DNA of 64,000 bases from Streptomyces pseudovenezuelae (GCF_001513955.1 NZ_KQ948148.1:844090-908089), one strand, 5' to 3'; shown: positions 1 to 8,943, numbered from the stretch's first letter. Program-made: numbers and translations. The notes: generated from the letters alone by a model not told the origin.

Positions 1-29
1 CACGGGGACGCAGGACTAGGCTCACCGCC

Positions 30-827
30 ATGCCCACGGCCAGGAAGCGCGCCCGCACCTACGACCCCCTCAAGATCCGCAAGGCCGTGCAGGCCCAGCT
101 CGGAAACGTACGCGAGGCCGTACGCACGCTGACCCCCGAGCAACTGGCGCTTCCCACCCGGCTGGGGGAGTGGACCGTACGGGAGCTGGTCGCGCACATC
201 GGGATGGCGGTCACCGCCGTGCACCGGGGCCTGGAGCGGCCCGCGCCCGCGCGGCAGGACGCCACGGTCCTCGACTGGCCCTTCGCCACCGCCGCCAGTT
301 CCGCGGCCATCGCCGGGTTCACCCGGGACCTCGCCGAGCGGCACCCCGATCTCGACGCCTACCTCGGTGACATCGACCGGACCCTGACCGAGCTGCTGGA
401 CAGCCACCCCGGCACCCGGCTCCTGGAGACGAACGCCGGCGCGATGCCCCTCGCCGACTACCTCGTCACCCGCACGGTCGAACTCGTCGTCCACACCGAC
501 GACCTGAGCGCCGCCGTGCCCGGCCTGGACATCCCCCACGACCGTCAGGCACTCGCCGCCTGCACCCGTCTGCTCGCCGACGCCCTCGCGGTCAAGGCGC
601 CCGGCGGCTCGACCGAGGTGCGGATCCCGCCGTACGCCGTCGTGCAGTGCGTCGAGGGGCCCAGGCACACCCGGGGCACCCCGCCGAACGTCGTCGAGAC
701 CGACCCGCTGACCTGGATCCGGCTCGCCACCGGCCGGCTGAGCTGGAACAGCGCGCTCGACGCGGCGAAGGTCAGTGCGAGCGGGGAGCGGGCGGACCTG
801 GGCGGGCTGCTGCCGTTGATGGCCTGA
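30..827 (+). CDS. Maleylpyruvate isomerase/DinB-type mycothiol-dependent protein (sterol carrier family)
   Basis: This 265-residue cytosolic protein has the N-terminal four-helix pattern of the maleylpyruvate isomerase / mycothiol-dependent family, seen around residues 25-75 as LTPEQLALPTRLGEWTVREL followed by VAHIG. The conserved W and H of that stretch are where the family binds metal. The C-terminal ~100 residues resemble the small SCP2-like domain that gives the actinobacterial 'sterol carrier family' name (visible as a TGRLSWNSAL stretch near the end). The substrate cannot be read from the sequence. The ATG at 30 is the first start available in the window, and no obvious purine-rich site lies in the 29 bases before it. 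It stands alone upstream of a lipoprotein gene and purF. The family call is fairly safe; the activity is unknown. Confidence 0.75.
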   Translation: MPTARKRARTYDPLKIRKAVQAQLGNVREAVRTLTPEQLALPTRLGEWTVRELVAHIGMAVTAVHRGLERPAPARQDATVLDWPFATAASSAAIAGFTRDLAERHPDLDAYLGDIDRTLTELLDSHPGTRLLETNAGAMPLADYLVTRTVELVVHTDDLSAAVPGLDIPHDRQALAACTRLLADALAVKAPGGSTEVRIPPYAVVQCVEGPRHTRGTPPNVVETDPLTWIRLATGRLSWNSALDAAKVSASGERADLGGLLPLMA

Positions 828-879
828 CATCGACGGGTGAGAGGCCGAACCCTTCGCGGGTCTCGTGCGTCCAAGGGGC

Positions 880-1704
880 ATGAAGCGGACGACACGTGTG
901 ACATGCGCCGCCCTGGCCGCCGTCGGCACCACACTGCTGGCGGCCGCCTGTGGCACGGAACCCGGCACCGCGAACGACAGCGTCACCGACCGCGGGAAGA
1001 CGTCCCGGCCGGCCGGCATCGCGGACGTCGACTGGTTGCCGCAGAAGGTGACCGTGAACGGCAAGGAGTACGTCCTGCCGAAGGACGCCAAGACCGTCCG
1101 GGACGCCCGCATCGTCTTCAAGCCGGACGCCGACGCCTCCCGCGACGACGGCGGCGAGTCCGGCGGCTCGGTCGGCTGCAACAGCATCGGTGCCGACGCC
1201 GAGATCAACGGCGACACCGTGCGGATCACCGACCTGGTCCAGACGCTGATCGGCTGCCCCGACCCCCTCGGAGAGTTCGAGGCGCGGTTCGTCGACGTCT
1301 TCCAAGGCACCCACAGGGCCGAGGTCGCGGAACGGGACGGCGTCAGCACCCTGACCCTGACCACCCCCGGCGGCGACACCATCACCTTCCGCGAGAAGAA
1401 GCCCCCGGCCCTGAAGGGAACCCGCTGGTCGCTGGGCGGCGACGCCCACCTCACCCTCACCAAGAACAACACCGTCACCGGCAGCCTCGGCTGCAACACC
1501 TTCCGCGGCAGGGCCACCGTCAAGGACGGCACCATCGAGTTCGGGCGCCTGGCGACCACGCGCGTGATGTGTGCGGGCCCGGTGATGAAGACCGAGCGCG
1601 AACTCGCCGGAATCCTCTCCGGAAAGGTCTCCTACCAGCAGGAACACGATTCCCTGAAGATCACCAAGGCCCCCGGGAAGAGCGTTACGGCACGAGCGGA
1701 GTAA
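880..1704 (+). CDS. META-domain lipoprotein (two META domains)
   Basis: This is a predicted exported lipoprotein. A positively charged n-region (MKRTTR) and hydrophobic stretch end in a lipobox LAAAC about residue 24, so the mature protein would be anchored at the outer face of the membrane. Two repeats follow, each with a GCN motif and a later Cys (VGCNSIG ... IGCP and LGCNTFRG ... VMCAG), the pattern of tandem META (HslJ-like) domains. HslJ-type domains are linked to envelope stress, but no function is established for the actinobacterial forms. An in-frame GTG at 865 would add five residues; I prefer ATG 880 because it gives a standard signal peptide, though neither start has a well-spaced ribosome binding site. 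The last ~60 bases before the next gene contain no clear terminator. Confidence 0.75.
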   Translation: MKRTTRVTCAALAAVGTTLLAAACGTEPGTANDSVTDRGKTSRPAGIADVDWLPQKVTVNGKEYVLPKDAKTVRDARIVFKPDADASRDDGGESGGSVGCNSIGADAEINGDTVRITDLVQTLIGCPDPLGEFEARFVDVFQGTHRAEVAERDGVSTLTLTTPGGDTITFREKKPPALKGTRWSLGGDAHLTLTKNNTVTGSLGCNTFRGRATVKDGTIEFGRLATTRVMCAGPVMKTERELAGILSGKVSYQQEHDSLKITKAPGKSVTARAE

Positions 1705-1761
1705 GAAAGCCCACTCTCCACGCATTCGGACCAGTGGTCGATCTCGCCTACACTCGGAGCC

Positions 1762-3288
1762 GTGCCACGTGGTGACGGACGACTCAACCACGACCTGCTC
1801 CCCGGTGAGAAGGGCCCCCAGGACGCTTGCGGCGTCTTCGGTGTCTGGGCTCCGGGCGAAGAGGTCGCCAAGCTCACGTACTTCGGGCTCTACGCCCTCC
1901 AGCATCGGGGCCAGGAATCCGCGGGTATCGCGGTCAGCAACGGCTCCCAGATCCTCGTCTTCAAGGACATGGGCCTCGTGTCCCAGGTCTTCGACGAGAC
2001 CTCTCTCGGTTCGCTCCAGGGTCACATCGCGGTCGGTCACGCCCGCTACTCGACCACCGGCGCCTCCGTGTGGGAGAACGCCCAGCCGACGTTCCGTGCC
2101 ACCGGGCACGGTTCCATCGCGCTCGGCCACAACGGCAACCTGGTCAACACGGCGCAGCTCGCCGAGATGGTCGCCGACCTCCCCAAGCAGGAGGGCCGCA
2201 GCCCGCGGGTGGCCGCCACCAACGACACCGACCTGCTCACCGCGCTCCTGGCGGCCCAGGTCCACGAGGACGGCACGCCCCTGACCATCGAGGAGGCGGC
2301 CCCCGTGGTCCTTCCTCAGGTCCAGGGAGCCTTCTCGCTCGTCTTCATGAACGAGCACACCCTCTACGCCGCCCGCGACCCGCAGGGCATCCGCCCGCTG
2401 GTCCTCGGCCGCCTGGAGCGCGGCTGGGTGGTCGCCTCCGAGTCCGCCGCCCTCGACATCTGCGGTGCCGCCTACGTCCGCGAGATCGAGCCGGGCGAGT
2501 TCGTCGCCATCGACGAGAACGGCCTGCGCACCTCCCGATTCGCGGAAGCGAAGCCCAAGGGCTGTGTCTTCGAGTACGTCTATCTGGCGCGGCCCGACAC
2601 CGACATCGCCGGCCGGAACGTCTACCTCTCCCGCGTGGAGATGGGCCGCAAGCTTGCCAAGGAAGCGCCCGTCGACGCCGACCTGGTCATAGCGACCCCG
2701 GAGTCCGGCACCCCGGCGGCCATCGGCTACGCCGAGGCGTCCGGCATCCCCTTCGGTGCGGGCCTGGTGAAGAACGCCTACGTCGGCCGTACGTTCATCC
2801 AGCCCTCACAGACCATTCGCCAGCTCGGCATCCGTCTGAAGCTGAACCCGCTCAAGGAAGTCATCAAGGGCAAGCGCCTGGTCGTCGTCGACGACTCGAT
2901 CGTGCGCGGCAACACCCAGCGCGCCCTGGTCCGCATGCTCCGCGAGGCGGGCGCCGCCGAGGTCCACATCCGGATCTCCTCGCCCCCCGTGAAGTGGCCC
3001 TGCTTCTTCGGCATCGACTTCGCCACCCGCGCGGAGCTCATCGCCAACGGCATGACCATCGACGAGATCGGCACCTCCCTGGGCGCCGACTCCCTCGCCT
3101 ACATCTCCATCGACGGCATGATCGAGGCGACCACCATCGCCAAGCCGAACCTCTGCCGCGCCTGCTTCGACGGCGAGTACCCGATGGACCTCCCGGACCC
3201 CGAGCTGCTCGGCAAGCAGCTCCTGGAGACGGAGCTGGCCGCCGGCCCGGCCGCCACGGCCGCCGCCGACGCGATCCGTCGCCCGTAG
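1762..3288 (+). CDS. purF: Amidophosphoribosyltransferase (PurF)
   Basis: This enzyme catalyses the first committed step of purine synthesis, PRPP plus glutamine to 5-phosphoribosylamine. The N-terminal Ntn glutaminase domain carries a Cys in QDACGVFG at about residue 23, so a 22-residue propeptide should be removed autocatalytically to expose the nucleophile. The PRPP-binding loop is visible as LVVVDDSIVRGNT. Four cysteines in KGCVFEY, WPCFFG and LCRAC fit the Bacillus-type [4Fe-4S] subgroup, not the E. coli type. Length (508 aa) is normal. Start is GTG 1762. purM follows 45 bases downstream, so the two are probably cotranscribed. Confidence 0.97.
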   Translation: MPRGDGRLNHDLLPGEKGPQDACGVFGVWAPGEEVAKLTYFGLYALQHRGQESAGIAVSNGSQILVFKDMGLVSQVFDETSLGSLQGHIAVGHARYSTTGASVWENAQPTFRATGHGSIALGHNGNLVNTAQLAEMVADLPKQEGRSPRVAATNDTDLLTALLAAQVHEDGTPLTIEEAAPVVLPQVQGAFSLVFMNEHTLYAARDPQGIRPLVLGRLERGWVVASESAALDICGAAYVREIEPGEFVAIDENGLRTSRFAEAKPKGCVFEYVYLARPDTDIAGRNVYLSRVEMGRKLAKEAPVDADLVIATPESGTPAAIGYAEASGIPFGAGLVKNAYVGRTFIQPSQTIRQLGIRLKLNPLKEVIKGKRLVVVDDSIVRGNTQRALVRMLREAGAAEVHIRISSPPVKWPCFFGIDFATRAELIANGMTIDEIGTSLGADSLAYISIDGMIEATTIAKPNLCRACFDGEYPMDLPDPELLGKQLLETELAAGPAATAAADAIRRP

Positions 3289-3333
3289 CCGGACCGTCCC
3301 ACCTGCAGTACGACACGAAGGTTCTCACTAGCC

Positions 3334-4398
3334 ATGTCTGAGACAACTGGTGCCAGCTACGCAGCCGCGGGCGTCGACATCGAGGCGGGCGACCGCGCCG
3401 TAGAGCTGATGAAGGAGTGGGTGAAGAAGACGCAGCGCCCCGAGGTCCTCGGTGGCCTCGGCGGCTTCGCCGGCCTCTTCGACGCCTCCGCCCTCAAGCG
3501 CTACGAGCGTCCCCTGCTCGCCTCCGCCACCGACGGCGTCGGCACCAAGGTCGACGTCGCGCGTCAGATGGGCGTCTACGACACGATCGGCCACGACCTG
3601 GTCGCGATGGTCATGGACGACATCGTGGTGTGCGGTGCCGAGCCGCTGTTCATGACCGACTACATCTGTGTCGGCAAGGTCCACCCCGAGCGGGTCGCCG
3701 CGATCGTCAAGGGCATCGCCGAGGGCTGTGTGCTCGCCGGCTGCGCCCTCGTGGGCGGCGAGACGGCCGAACACCCGGGTCTGCTGGGCCCGGACGACTT
3801 CGATGTCGCCGGCGCCGGGACGGGCGTCGTGGAGGCCGACCGGCTGCTCGGCGCGGATCGCATCCGGAAGGGTGACGCGGTCATCGCCATGGCGGCCTCG
3901 GGTCTTCACTCGAACGGGTACTCGCTCGTGCGGCATGTGCTCCTGAACGAGGCGGGCCTCGCCCTGGACGCCCGGATCGAGGAGCTCGGCCGCACCCTCG
4001 GCGAGGAGCTCCTGGAGCCCACCAAGATCTACTCACTGGACTGCCTGGCCCTGATGCGCACGGCCGAGGTGCACGCCTTCTCGCACGTCACCGGCGGCGG
4101 ACTGGCGGCCAACCTGGCCCGTGTCATCCCCGACGGCCTGCACGCGATCGTGGACCGCACCACGTGGACCCCGGCCCCGGTCTTCGACCTCGTCGGCACG
4201 ACGGGCCGGGTCGAGCGCCTGGAGCTGGAGAAGACCCTGAACATGGGCGTCGGCATGATCGCGATCGTCCCCGAGGAGTCCGCGGACGTCGCCCTGGAGA
4301 CCCTGGCCGACCGCGGGGTCGAGGCCTGGGTCGCGGGCGAGATCACGGACCGCGGCGAGCACGCCACGGGTGCCGAGCTCGTCGGTGACTACGCCTAG
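3334..4398 (+). CDS. purM: Phosphoribosylformylglycinamidine cyclo-ligase (AIR synthase)
   Basis: PurM closes the imidazole ring, converting FGAM to AIR with ATP, the fifth step of purine synthesis. The protein (354 aa) has the family hallmarks: the glycine-rich N-terminal LGGLGGFAGLFD, the SATDGVGTK loop, the NDIV-like MDDIVVCGAEPLFMTDY metal/nucleotide segment, the GGETAEHPG motif, and HVTGGGLAANL in the C-terminal domain. An AAGG about 12 bases ahead of ATG 3334 is a weak ribosome binding site. It lies 45 bases after purF and is followed by a strong hairpin, so purF-purM looks like one transcription unit ending here. Confidence 0.97.
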   Translation: MSETTGASYAAAGVDIEAGDRAVELMKEWVKKTQRPEVLGGLGGFAGLFDASALKRYERPLLASATDGVGTKVDVARQMGVYDTIGHDLVAMVMDDIVVCGAEPLFMTDYICVGKVHPERVAAIVKGIAEGCVLAGCALVGGETAEHPGLLGPDDFDVAGAGTGVVEADRLLGADRIRKGDAVIAMAASGLHSNGYSLVRHVLLNEAGLALDARIEELGRTLGEELLEPTKIYSLDCLALMRTAEVHAFSHVTGGGLAANLARVIPDGLHAIVDRTTWTPAPVFDLVGTTGRVERLELEKTLNMGVGMIAIVPEESADVALETLADRGVEAWVAGEITDRGEHATGAELVGDYA

Positions 4399-4430
4399 AA
4401 CCACGCTCGCCGGACGCACAGGCAGCGCAA

Positions 4431-4468
4431 AACCCGGTCCGGTGGTGTGGACCACCCCGGACCGGGTT
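4431..4468. terminator. Bidirectional hairpin terminator between purM and the DUF3073 gene
   Basis: A long inverted repeat pairs AACCCGGTCCGG with CCGGACCGGGTT, extended inward by GGTGGT/ACCACC around a four-base loop. It sits between two convergent stops (purM at 4398, the minus-strand gene at 4485). AAAA precedes it on the plus strand, giving a short T run for the minus-strand transcript; the plus-strand side lacks a T tract, as is common in Streptomyces. Confidence 0.8.
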
Positions 4469-4484
4469 ACGCACAGCTAGGTCG

Positions 4485-4736
4485 TCAAGCTCCGCGGCGT
4501 TGAGACGCAGGACCGGACTCGTCGTCCTCGTCCTCGTCGTCGTTGTAGAGATCCGCGTACTGGGCGTACGGGTCGTCTTCCTCGTCGTCGTCCTCGAACG
4601 GCTCGCCATTCGGCGGCTGGCTCGAAGTCGAAGCGCCCAGCTCATTGGCCAGACGCGACAGATCTGTCCCGCCGCTGCTGTACTTCAGCTGGCGGGCGAC
4701 CTTCGTCTGCTTGGCCTTTGCCCGGCCGCGCCCCAT
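4485..4736 (-). CDS. DUF3073 family small acidic-tailed protein
   Basis: This 83-residue protein matches the actinobacterial DUF3073 family by its N-terminus MGRGRAKAKQTKVARQLKY. The first ~20 residues are strongly basic, while residues 45-75 are almost wholly acidic (PFEDDDEEDDPY, DDEDEDDE), making a charge-polarised, probably partly disordered protein. The basic head suggests RNA or DNA contact, but the family has no established function. The start at 4736 was chosen because GAGGGGG lies about eight bases upstream and because this is where family-like sequence begins; longer in-frame extensions look non-coding. It is monocistronic and converges on purM. Confidence 0.85.
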   Translation of the reverse strand: MGRGRAKAKQTKVARQLKYSSGGTDLSRLANELGASTSSQPPNGEPFEDDDEEDDPYAQYADLYNDDEDEDDESGPASQRRGA

Positions 4737-5017
4737 GGCTCGACCCCCTCGGATACGGGGCTCGGTGGCCCCAGAGTCTTGACACGCGTTCATGATCTGG
4801 AACGGGCTCTCCGCAGAGAGACCGGTCCGTAGGGCTTCCACGGTACCTGAGCCCACGCCCATACGGTACGTCGCCCGCAGCACGTGCCCGACACCAGGCC
4901 CCGTGGAATGCCCCGTCCTCGCTGGTCAACCGCGATTTTAACCACTTCTTCGCGGCCGACCCGCCGACGAACGTGAGAGTTCTCTCCAAGTGTGCGCCGA
5001 CGGGTACCGGTCAAACG

Positions 5018-6121
5018 TCAGTGCGCCCGTTTCATGGCCGCCTCGTGCATACGCTGCTCGGCGATCCGGTCGGCCGCGGCGGCCGGCGGAATCCCGTCCT
5101 CCTTCGCACGTGCGAAGATGGCGAGCGTGGTGTCGTAGATCTTCGAGGCCTTCGCCCGGCACCGCTCGAAGTCGAACCCGTGCAGTTCGTCGGCGACCTG
5201 GATGACCCCGCCCGCGTTCACCACGTAGTCCGGCGCGTAGAGGATCCCGCGGTCGGCGAGGTCCTTCTCGACGCCCGGGTGGGCGAGCTGGTTGTTGGCG
5301 GCGCCGCAGACGATCCGCGCGGTCAGCGCCGGCACGGTGTCGTCGTTCAGGGCCCCGCCGAGCGCGCAGGGGGCGTAGATGTCCAGGCCCTCGGCGCGGA
5401 TCAGGGTGGCGGTGTCGGCGACGGCCGTCACGCCCGTCGGATGCGCCGCGAGGATGCGTCCCACCGCCTCCTCGCGCACGTCCGTGATCAGGACCTCGGC
5501 GCCCTCGCCGCGCAGATGCCCGACCAGGTGGTGCCCGACCTTCCCGACGCCCGCGATGCCGACCTTGCGGCCGGTGAGCGAGGGGTCGCCCCACAGGTGG
5601 GCGGCGCTGGCCCGCATGCCCTGGTAGACGCCGTAGGCGGTGAGGACGGAGGAGTCGCCGGCGCCGCCGTTCTCGGGCGAGCGGCCGGTCGTCCAGCGGC
5701 ACTCGCGGGCGACGACGTCCATGTCGGCGACATAGGTGCCGACGTCGCACGCGGTCACGTAGCGGCCGCCGAGCGAGGCCACGAAACGGCCGTAGGCGCG
5801 GAGCAGTTCCTCGCTCTTGTCGCGCTCCGGGTCGCCGATGATCACGGCCTTGCCGCCGCCGTGGTCGAGCCCGGCCATGGCGTTCTTGTACGACATCCCG
5901 CGCGCGAGGTTCAGCGCGTCGGCGACGGCCTCCTGCTCGCTCGCGTACGGGTAGAAGCGCGTCCCGCCGAGGGCGGGGCCGAGCGCGGTGGAGTGGAGGG
6001 CGATGACGGCCTTGAGGCCGCTCTTGCGGTCCTGGCAGAGCACGACCTGCTCATGACCGCCCTGGTCCGAGTGGAACAGGGTGTGCAGCACATCGGCAGC
6101 GGCGCCGGTTACGTCGGTCAC
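5018..6121 (-). CDS. vdh: Valine (branched-chain amino acid) dehydrogenase
   Basis: This NAD-dependent Glu/Leu/Phe/Val dehydrogenase (367 aa) oxidatively deaminates branched-chain amino acids, which in Streptomyces feeds polyketide precursor and catabolic pools. Visible family features are the glycine-rich dimerisation/substrate segment GPALGGTRFYPY, the catalytic lysine in GLDHGGGKAVI, the ACDVGT aspartate region, and a Rossmann fold starting at KVGIAGVGKVGHHL. The start is GTG 6121, supported by AGGAG eight bases upstream. The enzyme could prefer Leu over Val; the gene name is chosen because the Streptomyces neighbour of bldC is the characterised valine dehydrogenase. The 222 bases to the divergent gene must hold its promoter. 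Confidence 0.93.
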   Translation of the reverse strand: MTDVTGAAADVLHTLFHSDQGGHEQVVLCQDRKSGLKAVIALHSTALGPALGGTRFYPYASEQEAVADALNLARGMSYKNAMAGLDHGGGKAVIIGDPERDKSEELLRAYGRFVASLGGRYVTACDVGTYVADMDVVARECRWTTGRSPENGGAGDSSVLTAYGVYQGMRASAAHLWGDPSLTGRKVGIAGVGKVGHHLVGHLRGEGAEVLITDVREEAVGRILAAHPTGVTAVADTATLIRAEGLDIYAPCALGGALNDDTVPALTARIVCGAANNQLAHPGVEKDLADRGILYAPDYVVNAGGVIQVADELHGFDFERCRAKASKIYDTTLAIFARAKEDGIPPAAAADRIAEQRMHEAAMKRAH

Positions 6122-6343
6122 TGTGGTGACTCCTGGGTAAATTGCGGCGATGGGGCACAGGTTCCCGTACGGGTGGCGGGGCCTGTGAGCACGAGATTAG
6201 GGCCTGTGGCGGCCCGTAAGCGTGCAGTGCTCAGGATCACCTTCTCGGGAAGCACGGGCGTGCGACGATTTGCATAGTTTTCCCGCGCGTTTGTGTGCGG
6301 GTTTCGCAGGTTTTCCCGGCAGGCGGCGGGGGAGAGAGCAGGC

Positions 6344-7186
6344 GTGCCCAAGGTGTCCTCGGTGATCGTCCCGTACGCGACCTATCTGCGCGTGTACGAA
6401 CCGCTGGCCGCCTTCCCCGAGCCCGAGCGCGGCCACTGGGCGCGCTACGCCCGCCGCCCGGACCGTCCCTCGTACCAGGACGAGCTGCGCCGCTCCCTGG
6501 CCGACCTGCTGCCCACCCCGCCCGTCCCGGTGCCGGTGCACGAGAGCAGCGACGCCTTCGTGCTCGATGTGGACGGCGTGGTGTGCGTGTGCCCGTGGCG
6601 CACCCGGCTGCGCGGCTGGCTGGCCCTGGAGGAGCTCGGCGAGGAGTTGCCGGGACCGGTCCTGGACGCGGTGCTGCCCGAGGTCGTACGCCGCCAGACC
6701 GCCCAGGACTACGAGCGCTGGCTGGCGCGCAACCCGGACGCCCGGCCCTGGATCCGCACCGCGACCTGGCAGGTGCCGCTGAACTGGTTCGTGCTCGTCT
6801 CCGACGAGGAGCGGCGCTTCGACAAGGGCTCCGGCGAGATCCCGCCGATGCTGCGCTACCGCACGCCCATGGTGGAGGCCCGGCGGCGGGTGGCGCGGGC
6901 TCTGCGGGCCCTCAAGGACGCCGTCGACGAAGGTCCGCTCATCGACGGCCTGATCGATGTGGGGCGCTGGCTGGAGGAGTTCCACCCGCGCTCGCTGGTC
7001 GAGCTCGACTACGGCGGTCTGGTGCATGTGCTCCCGCCGGGCGAGCTGGAGGACGACCACTCGGCGGCCGACGTGGCCGAGGGCATCGAGGCGCTCCGGC
7101 ACGGTGACGGTGCGACGGCGGGCGAGGCCTACGGGCGGCTCGTGGAGCGCTGGCGGGCCGTCAGGGACCGTCGCTCGGCGAACTGA
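6344..7186 (+). CDS. Conserved actinobacterial protein of unknown function
   Basis: I do not recognise a characterised family. The 280-residue product is soluble, without signal peptide or membrane segments, and rich in Trp, Arg and Glu. Notable stretches are VPYATYLRVYEPLAAFPEPE at the N-terminus and repeated acidic/aromatic segments around residues 150-200. Its position between vdh and bldC is conserved in Streptomyces as far as I recall, so it is probably a core gene. I place the start at GTG 6344, which has GGGGGAGAG 8-15 bases upstream; an upstream in-frame start at 6293 gives an unlikely basic extension. It is divergent from vdh. Confidence 0.75.
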   Translation: MPKVSSVIVPYATYLRVYEPLAAFPEPERGHWARYARRPDRPSYQDELRRSLADLLPTPPVPVPVHESSDAFVLDVDGVVCVCPWRTRLRGWLALEELGEELPGPVLDAVLPEVVRRQTAQDYERWLARNPDARPWIRTATWQVPLNWFVLVSDEERRFDKGSGEIPPMLRYRTPMVEARRRVARALRALKDAVDEGPLIDGLIDVGRWLEEFHPRSLVELDYGGLVHVLPPGELEDDHSAADVAEGIEALRHGDGATAGEAYGRLVERWRAVRDRRSAN

Positions 7187-7664
7187 ATGTGCCCCATGTC
7201 ACGAACAGGCGTTTGACCTGACGCCCGTTTTGGGGTTTCGTCCTCGCTCAAGGTGTTCAACTTCCCCTGAAGTCTCACCGACAAGGGACGTAGGTCCCGA
7301 TCCGGGTCGTACACCTCACGGAGTGTCAAGCGTGACGGACCGCACGTACCCGGCTCTTGCATCTCTTGCCCCTCCTCATGCCAAAATAGGACAAGGGGCC
7401 CGGGGGAGGTTCCGCTTTGGGGGGTCTGGTGACTCCTGATCGCCTGTGTGACTGATCGTCACAGAGGCGTGACTGTCCGCTATGGCATGGTCCATCGGCT
7501 TCCGTCGCCGATGAACACCTGGGGGGCAATTCCATCGGTTTGGCCGACGCGGCTGGACAGATGGTGTAGTTGTAGTGCCGAGGACAAGCCGTTCGTCCTA
7601 TAACCGACTCGACCCGCATCCGCCATTTCGGGCAACGCGGGTCAAGGTGCAGAATTTAGAGGAA

Positions 7665-7686
7665 AGAACCGAGAACGATCGGTTCT
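7665..7686 (+). promoter_or_regulatory. Hairpin in the bldC leader just before the ribosome binding site
   Basis: AGAACCGA (7665-7672) pairs perfectly with TCGGTTCT (7679-7686) around a six-base loop. The bldC Shine-Dalgarno GAGGAGG starts four bases later. The stem would not cover the site, so it may insulate the leader or serve as an operator rather than block translation. The remaining bases back to 7187 form a 515-base gene-free bldC upstream region with AT-richer patches such as TATAAC at 7599; I could not assign a promoter confidently. Confidence 0.4.
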
Positions 7687-7702
7687 CCCGAGGAGGCCGC
7701 TC

Positions 7703-7909
7703 ATGACCGCTCGCACCCCTGATGCCGAGCCGCTGCTGACCCCGGCTGAGGTCGCCACGATGTTCCGCGTGGACCCGAAGACGGTGACGCGGTGGGCGAA
7801 GGCCGGCAAGCTCACGTCGATCCGCACGCTCGGCGGGCACCGCCGTTACCGCGAGGCTGAGGTCCGCGCTCTGCTCGCGGGTATCCCGCAGCAGCGCAGC
7901 GAGGCCTGA
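7703..7909 (+). CDS. bldC: Developmental regulator BldC (MerR-type small DNA-binding protein)
   Basis: BldC is a 68-residue DNA-binding protein that delays sporulation and is needed for aerial growth in Streptomyces. It consists of a MerR-like winged helix-turn-helix with no effector domain: LLTPAEVATMFRVDPKTVTRWAKAGKLTSIRTLGGHRRYREAEV covers residues ~10-53 in the order helix, turn, recognition helix and wing. From published structural work, it binds direct repeats by head-to-tail oligomerisation. A strong GAGGAGG lies seven bases before ATG 7703. The gene is monocistronic and ends in a classic terminator. Confidence 0.97.
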   Translation: MTARTPDAEPLLTPAEVATMFRVDPKTVTRWAKAGKLTSIRTLGGHRRYREAEVRALLAGIPQQRSEA

Positions 7910-8024
7910 ACAACTGAATAACCGGACAAACCGGCTCGCCCCCCAGCTGGCCGCAGCGTCCGAACACTGGCTCCAAGCGACGCGGGTCCTGCCCCAACAG
8001 GGCCCATTCTCCACCCCGTCGTCG

Positions 8025-8056
8025 ATCGCGCTGGACTCCGCCGAGTCCAGCGCGAT
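8025..8056 (+). terminator. Rho-independent terminator of bldC
   Basis: ATCGCGCTGGACTC pairs with GAGTCCAGCGCGAT around CGCC, followed immediately by a C and six T residues. This is one of the few terminators in the window with a real T tract. Confidence 0.93.
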
Positions 8057-8299
8057 CTTTTTTGTGCGCGGACTGTGGGTGGCCGGCGAGCCTGTGAGCG
8101 GGCTTGTCGGAGTCTGGGGAGGGGTGTCGGATCTCCTGTGAGGCTGTCCCGGGTCAGGTGCGATCGAGAGTGCAATTGCACATATTAAATTGACCTGTTG
8201 TAGGACAGGGGTAAGTTCCACGGTTTCAAAAACTCACGCGGTGACTCCCGTCACATGCCAGAGTCCTTGTTGCCGTCGGGCCCGGTGCGCTAAAGGGCG

Positions 8300-8491
8300 T
8301 TATGCCGGGGAAGGGCTCTCGTCCTCCACCGACTCCTGAAGGGCCGGGTCGGCCGTCGGGCCCGAGTCCATCGCCAGCCGCAGCAGGCGGTGGCAGATCG
8401 GGCAGTGGTGGGTCAGATGCCGATACGACGACGCGGCCGACAGATGCGCGCGGAGCAGCGCCCGCGTCTCGTGCCTGACCGTTGCCGCCAT
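8300..8491 (-). CDS. DUF6274 family small protein with CxxC and His cluster
   Basis: This 63-residue protein starts MAATVRHETRALLRAHLSAA and carries a short H-H-C-P-I-C-H cluster (LTHHCPICHRLLRL) at residues ~27-40, a plausible metal-binding or redox motif. It agrees with the Streptomyces DUF6274 family as I remember it. No function is known. The start at 8491 is fixed by GGAGG six bases upstream on the minus strand; the in-frame extension further upstream is not family-like. It stands alone between the bldC terminator and the tRNA-Asp terminator. Confidence 0.7.
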   Translation of the reverse strand: MAATVRHETRALLRAHLSAASSYRHLTHHCPICHRLLRLAMDSGPTADPALQESVEDESPSPA

Positions 8492-8676
8492 CCGCCACCT
8501 CCGGGCTCCGCTGGAACGGGGGCCTGGTTTCTGGGTACCCGTGCTTTGAGACGCCGTCAAGATGGCGTGGTGCTCCGTAGGGCCGTGGAACGCCCGCTGT
8601 GCCGCACCCGGCGCTGCTGCGGCCGTTCTGGGGGCTGCCGCCCCCCAGCTCCCCGCTTCGGCCCTGAAGGGGCCTC

Positions 8677-8700
8677 GTCCTCAAACGCCGGACGGGCTGG
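8677..8700. repeat. Streptomyces-type intergenic repeat (CTCAAACGCCGGACGGGC)
   Basis: The segment CTCAAACGCCGGACGGGC near 8679-8697 is, from memory, a sequence that recurs in many Streptomyces intergenic regions. It sits downstream of the tRNA-Asp terminator and upstream of the DUF6274 gene. Its role is unknown. Only one copy is present here. Confidence 0.45.
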
Positions 8701-8731
8701 GATACCGGAACCGGCGCCCGCACATGAAGAA

Positions 8732-8761
8732 GGCCCGCACCCCGTTGCGGGGATGCGGGCC
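8732..8761 (-). terminator. Terminator of the tRNA-Asp (copy 1) transcript
   Basis: Reading the minus strand, GGCCCGCATCCCC pairs with GGGGTGCGGGCC around a GCAA-type loop, then CTTCTTC follows. It begins 15 bases after the tRNA 3' end. Confidence 0.85.
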
Positions 8762-8775
8762 TCACTCCTTGATGC

Positions 8776-8849
8776 GGTCCTGACGGGATTTGAACCCGCG
8801 GCCTCCACCTTGACAGGGTGGCGAGCACTCCAAACTGCTCCACAGGACC
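8776..8849 (-). tRNA. tRNA-Asp (GTC), copy 1
   Basis: On the minus strand a 74-base cloverleaf begins GGTCCTG and ends CAGGACC. The anticodon loop is CTGTCAA, anticodon GTC (Asp), and the T loop is TTCAAAT. CCA is not encoded; the next bases are GCA. It is identical to the copy at 13124-13197. It lies just downstream of hrpA on the same strand. Confidence 0.95.
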
Positions 8850-8943
8850 AGGTTTTGCGGCGCTTACTGGTGCGTTGCGCTGCGAGAAGGACTGTACAGG
8901 AGCTGGCGGGTCCTGGTCGAACTCACCCTGTGTGCAGGTGTCG

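Noticed and set aside
772..2358. Long minus-strand frame (528 aa) over purF and neighbours
   Set aside because: It is the antisense of the META lipoprotein and purF genes, with Gly/Val/Arg-rich composition and no motifs.
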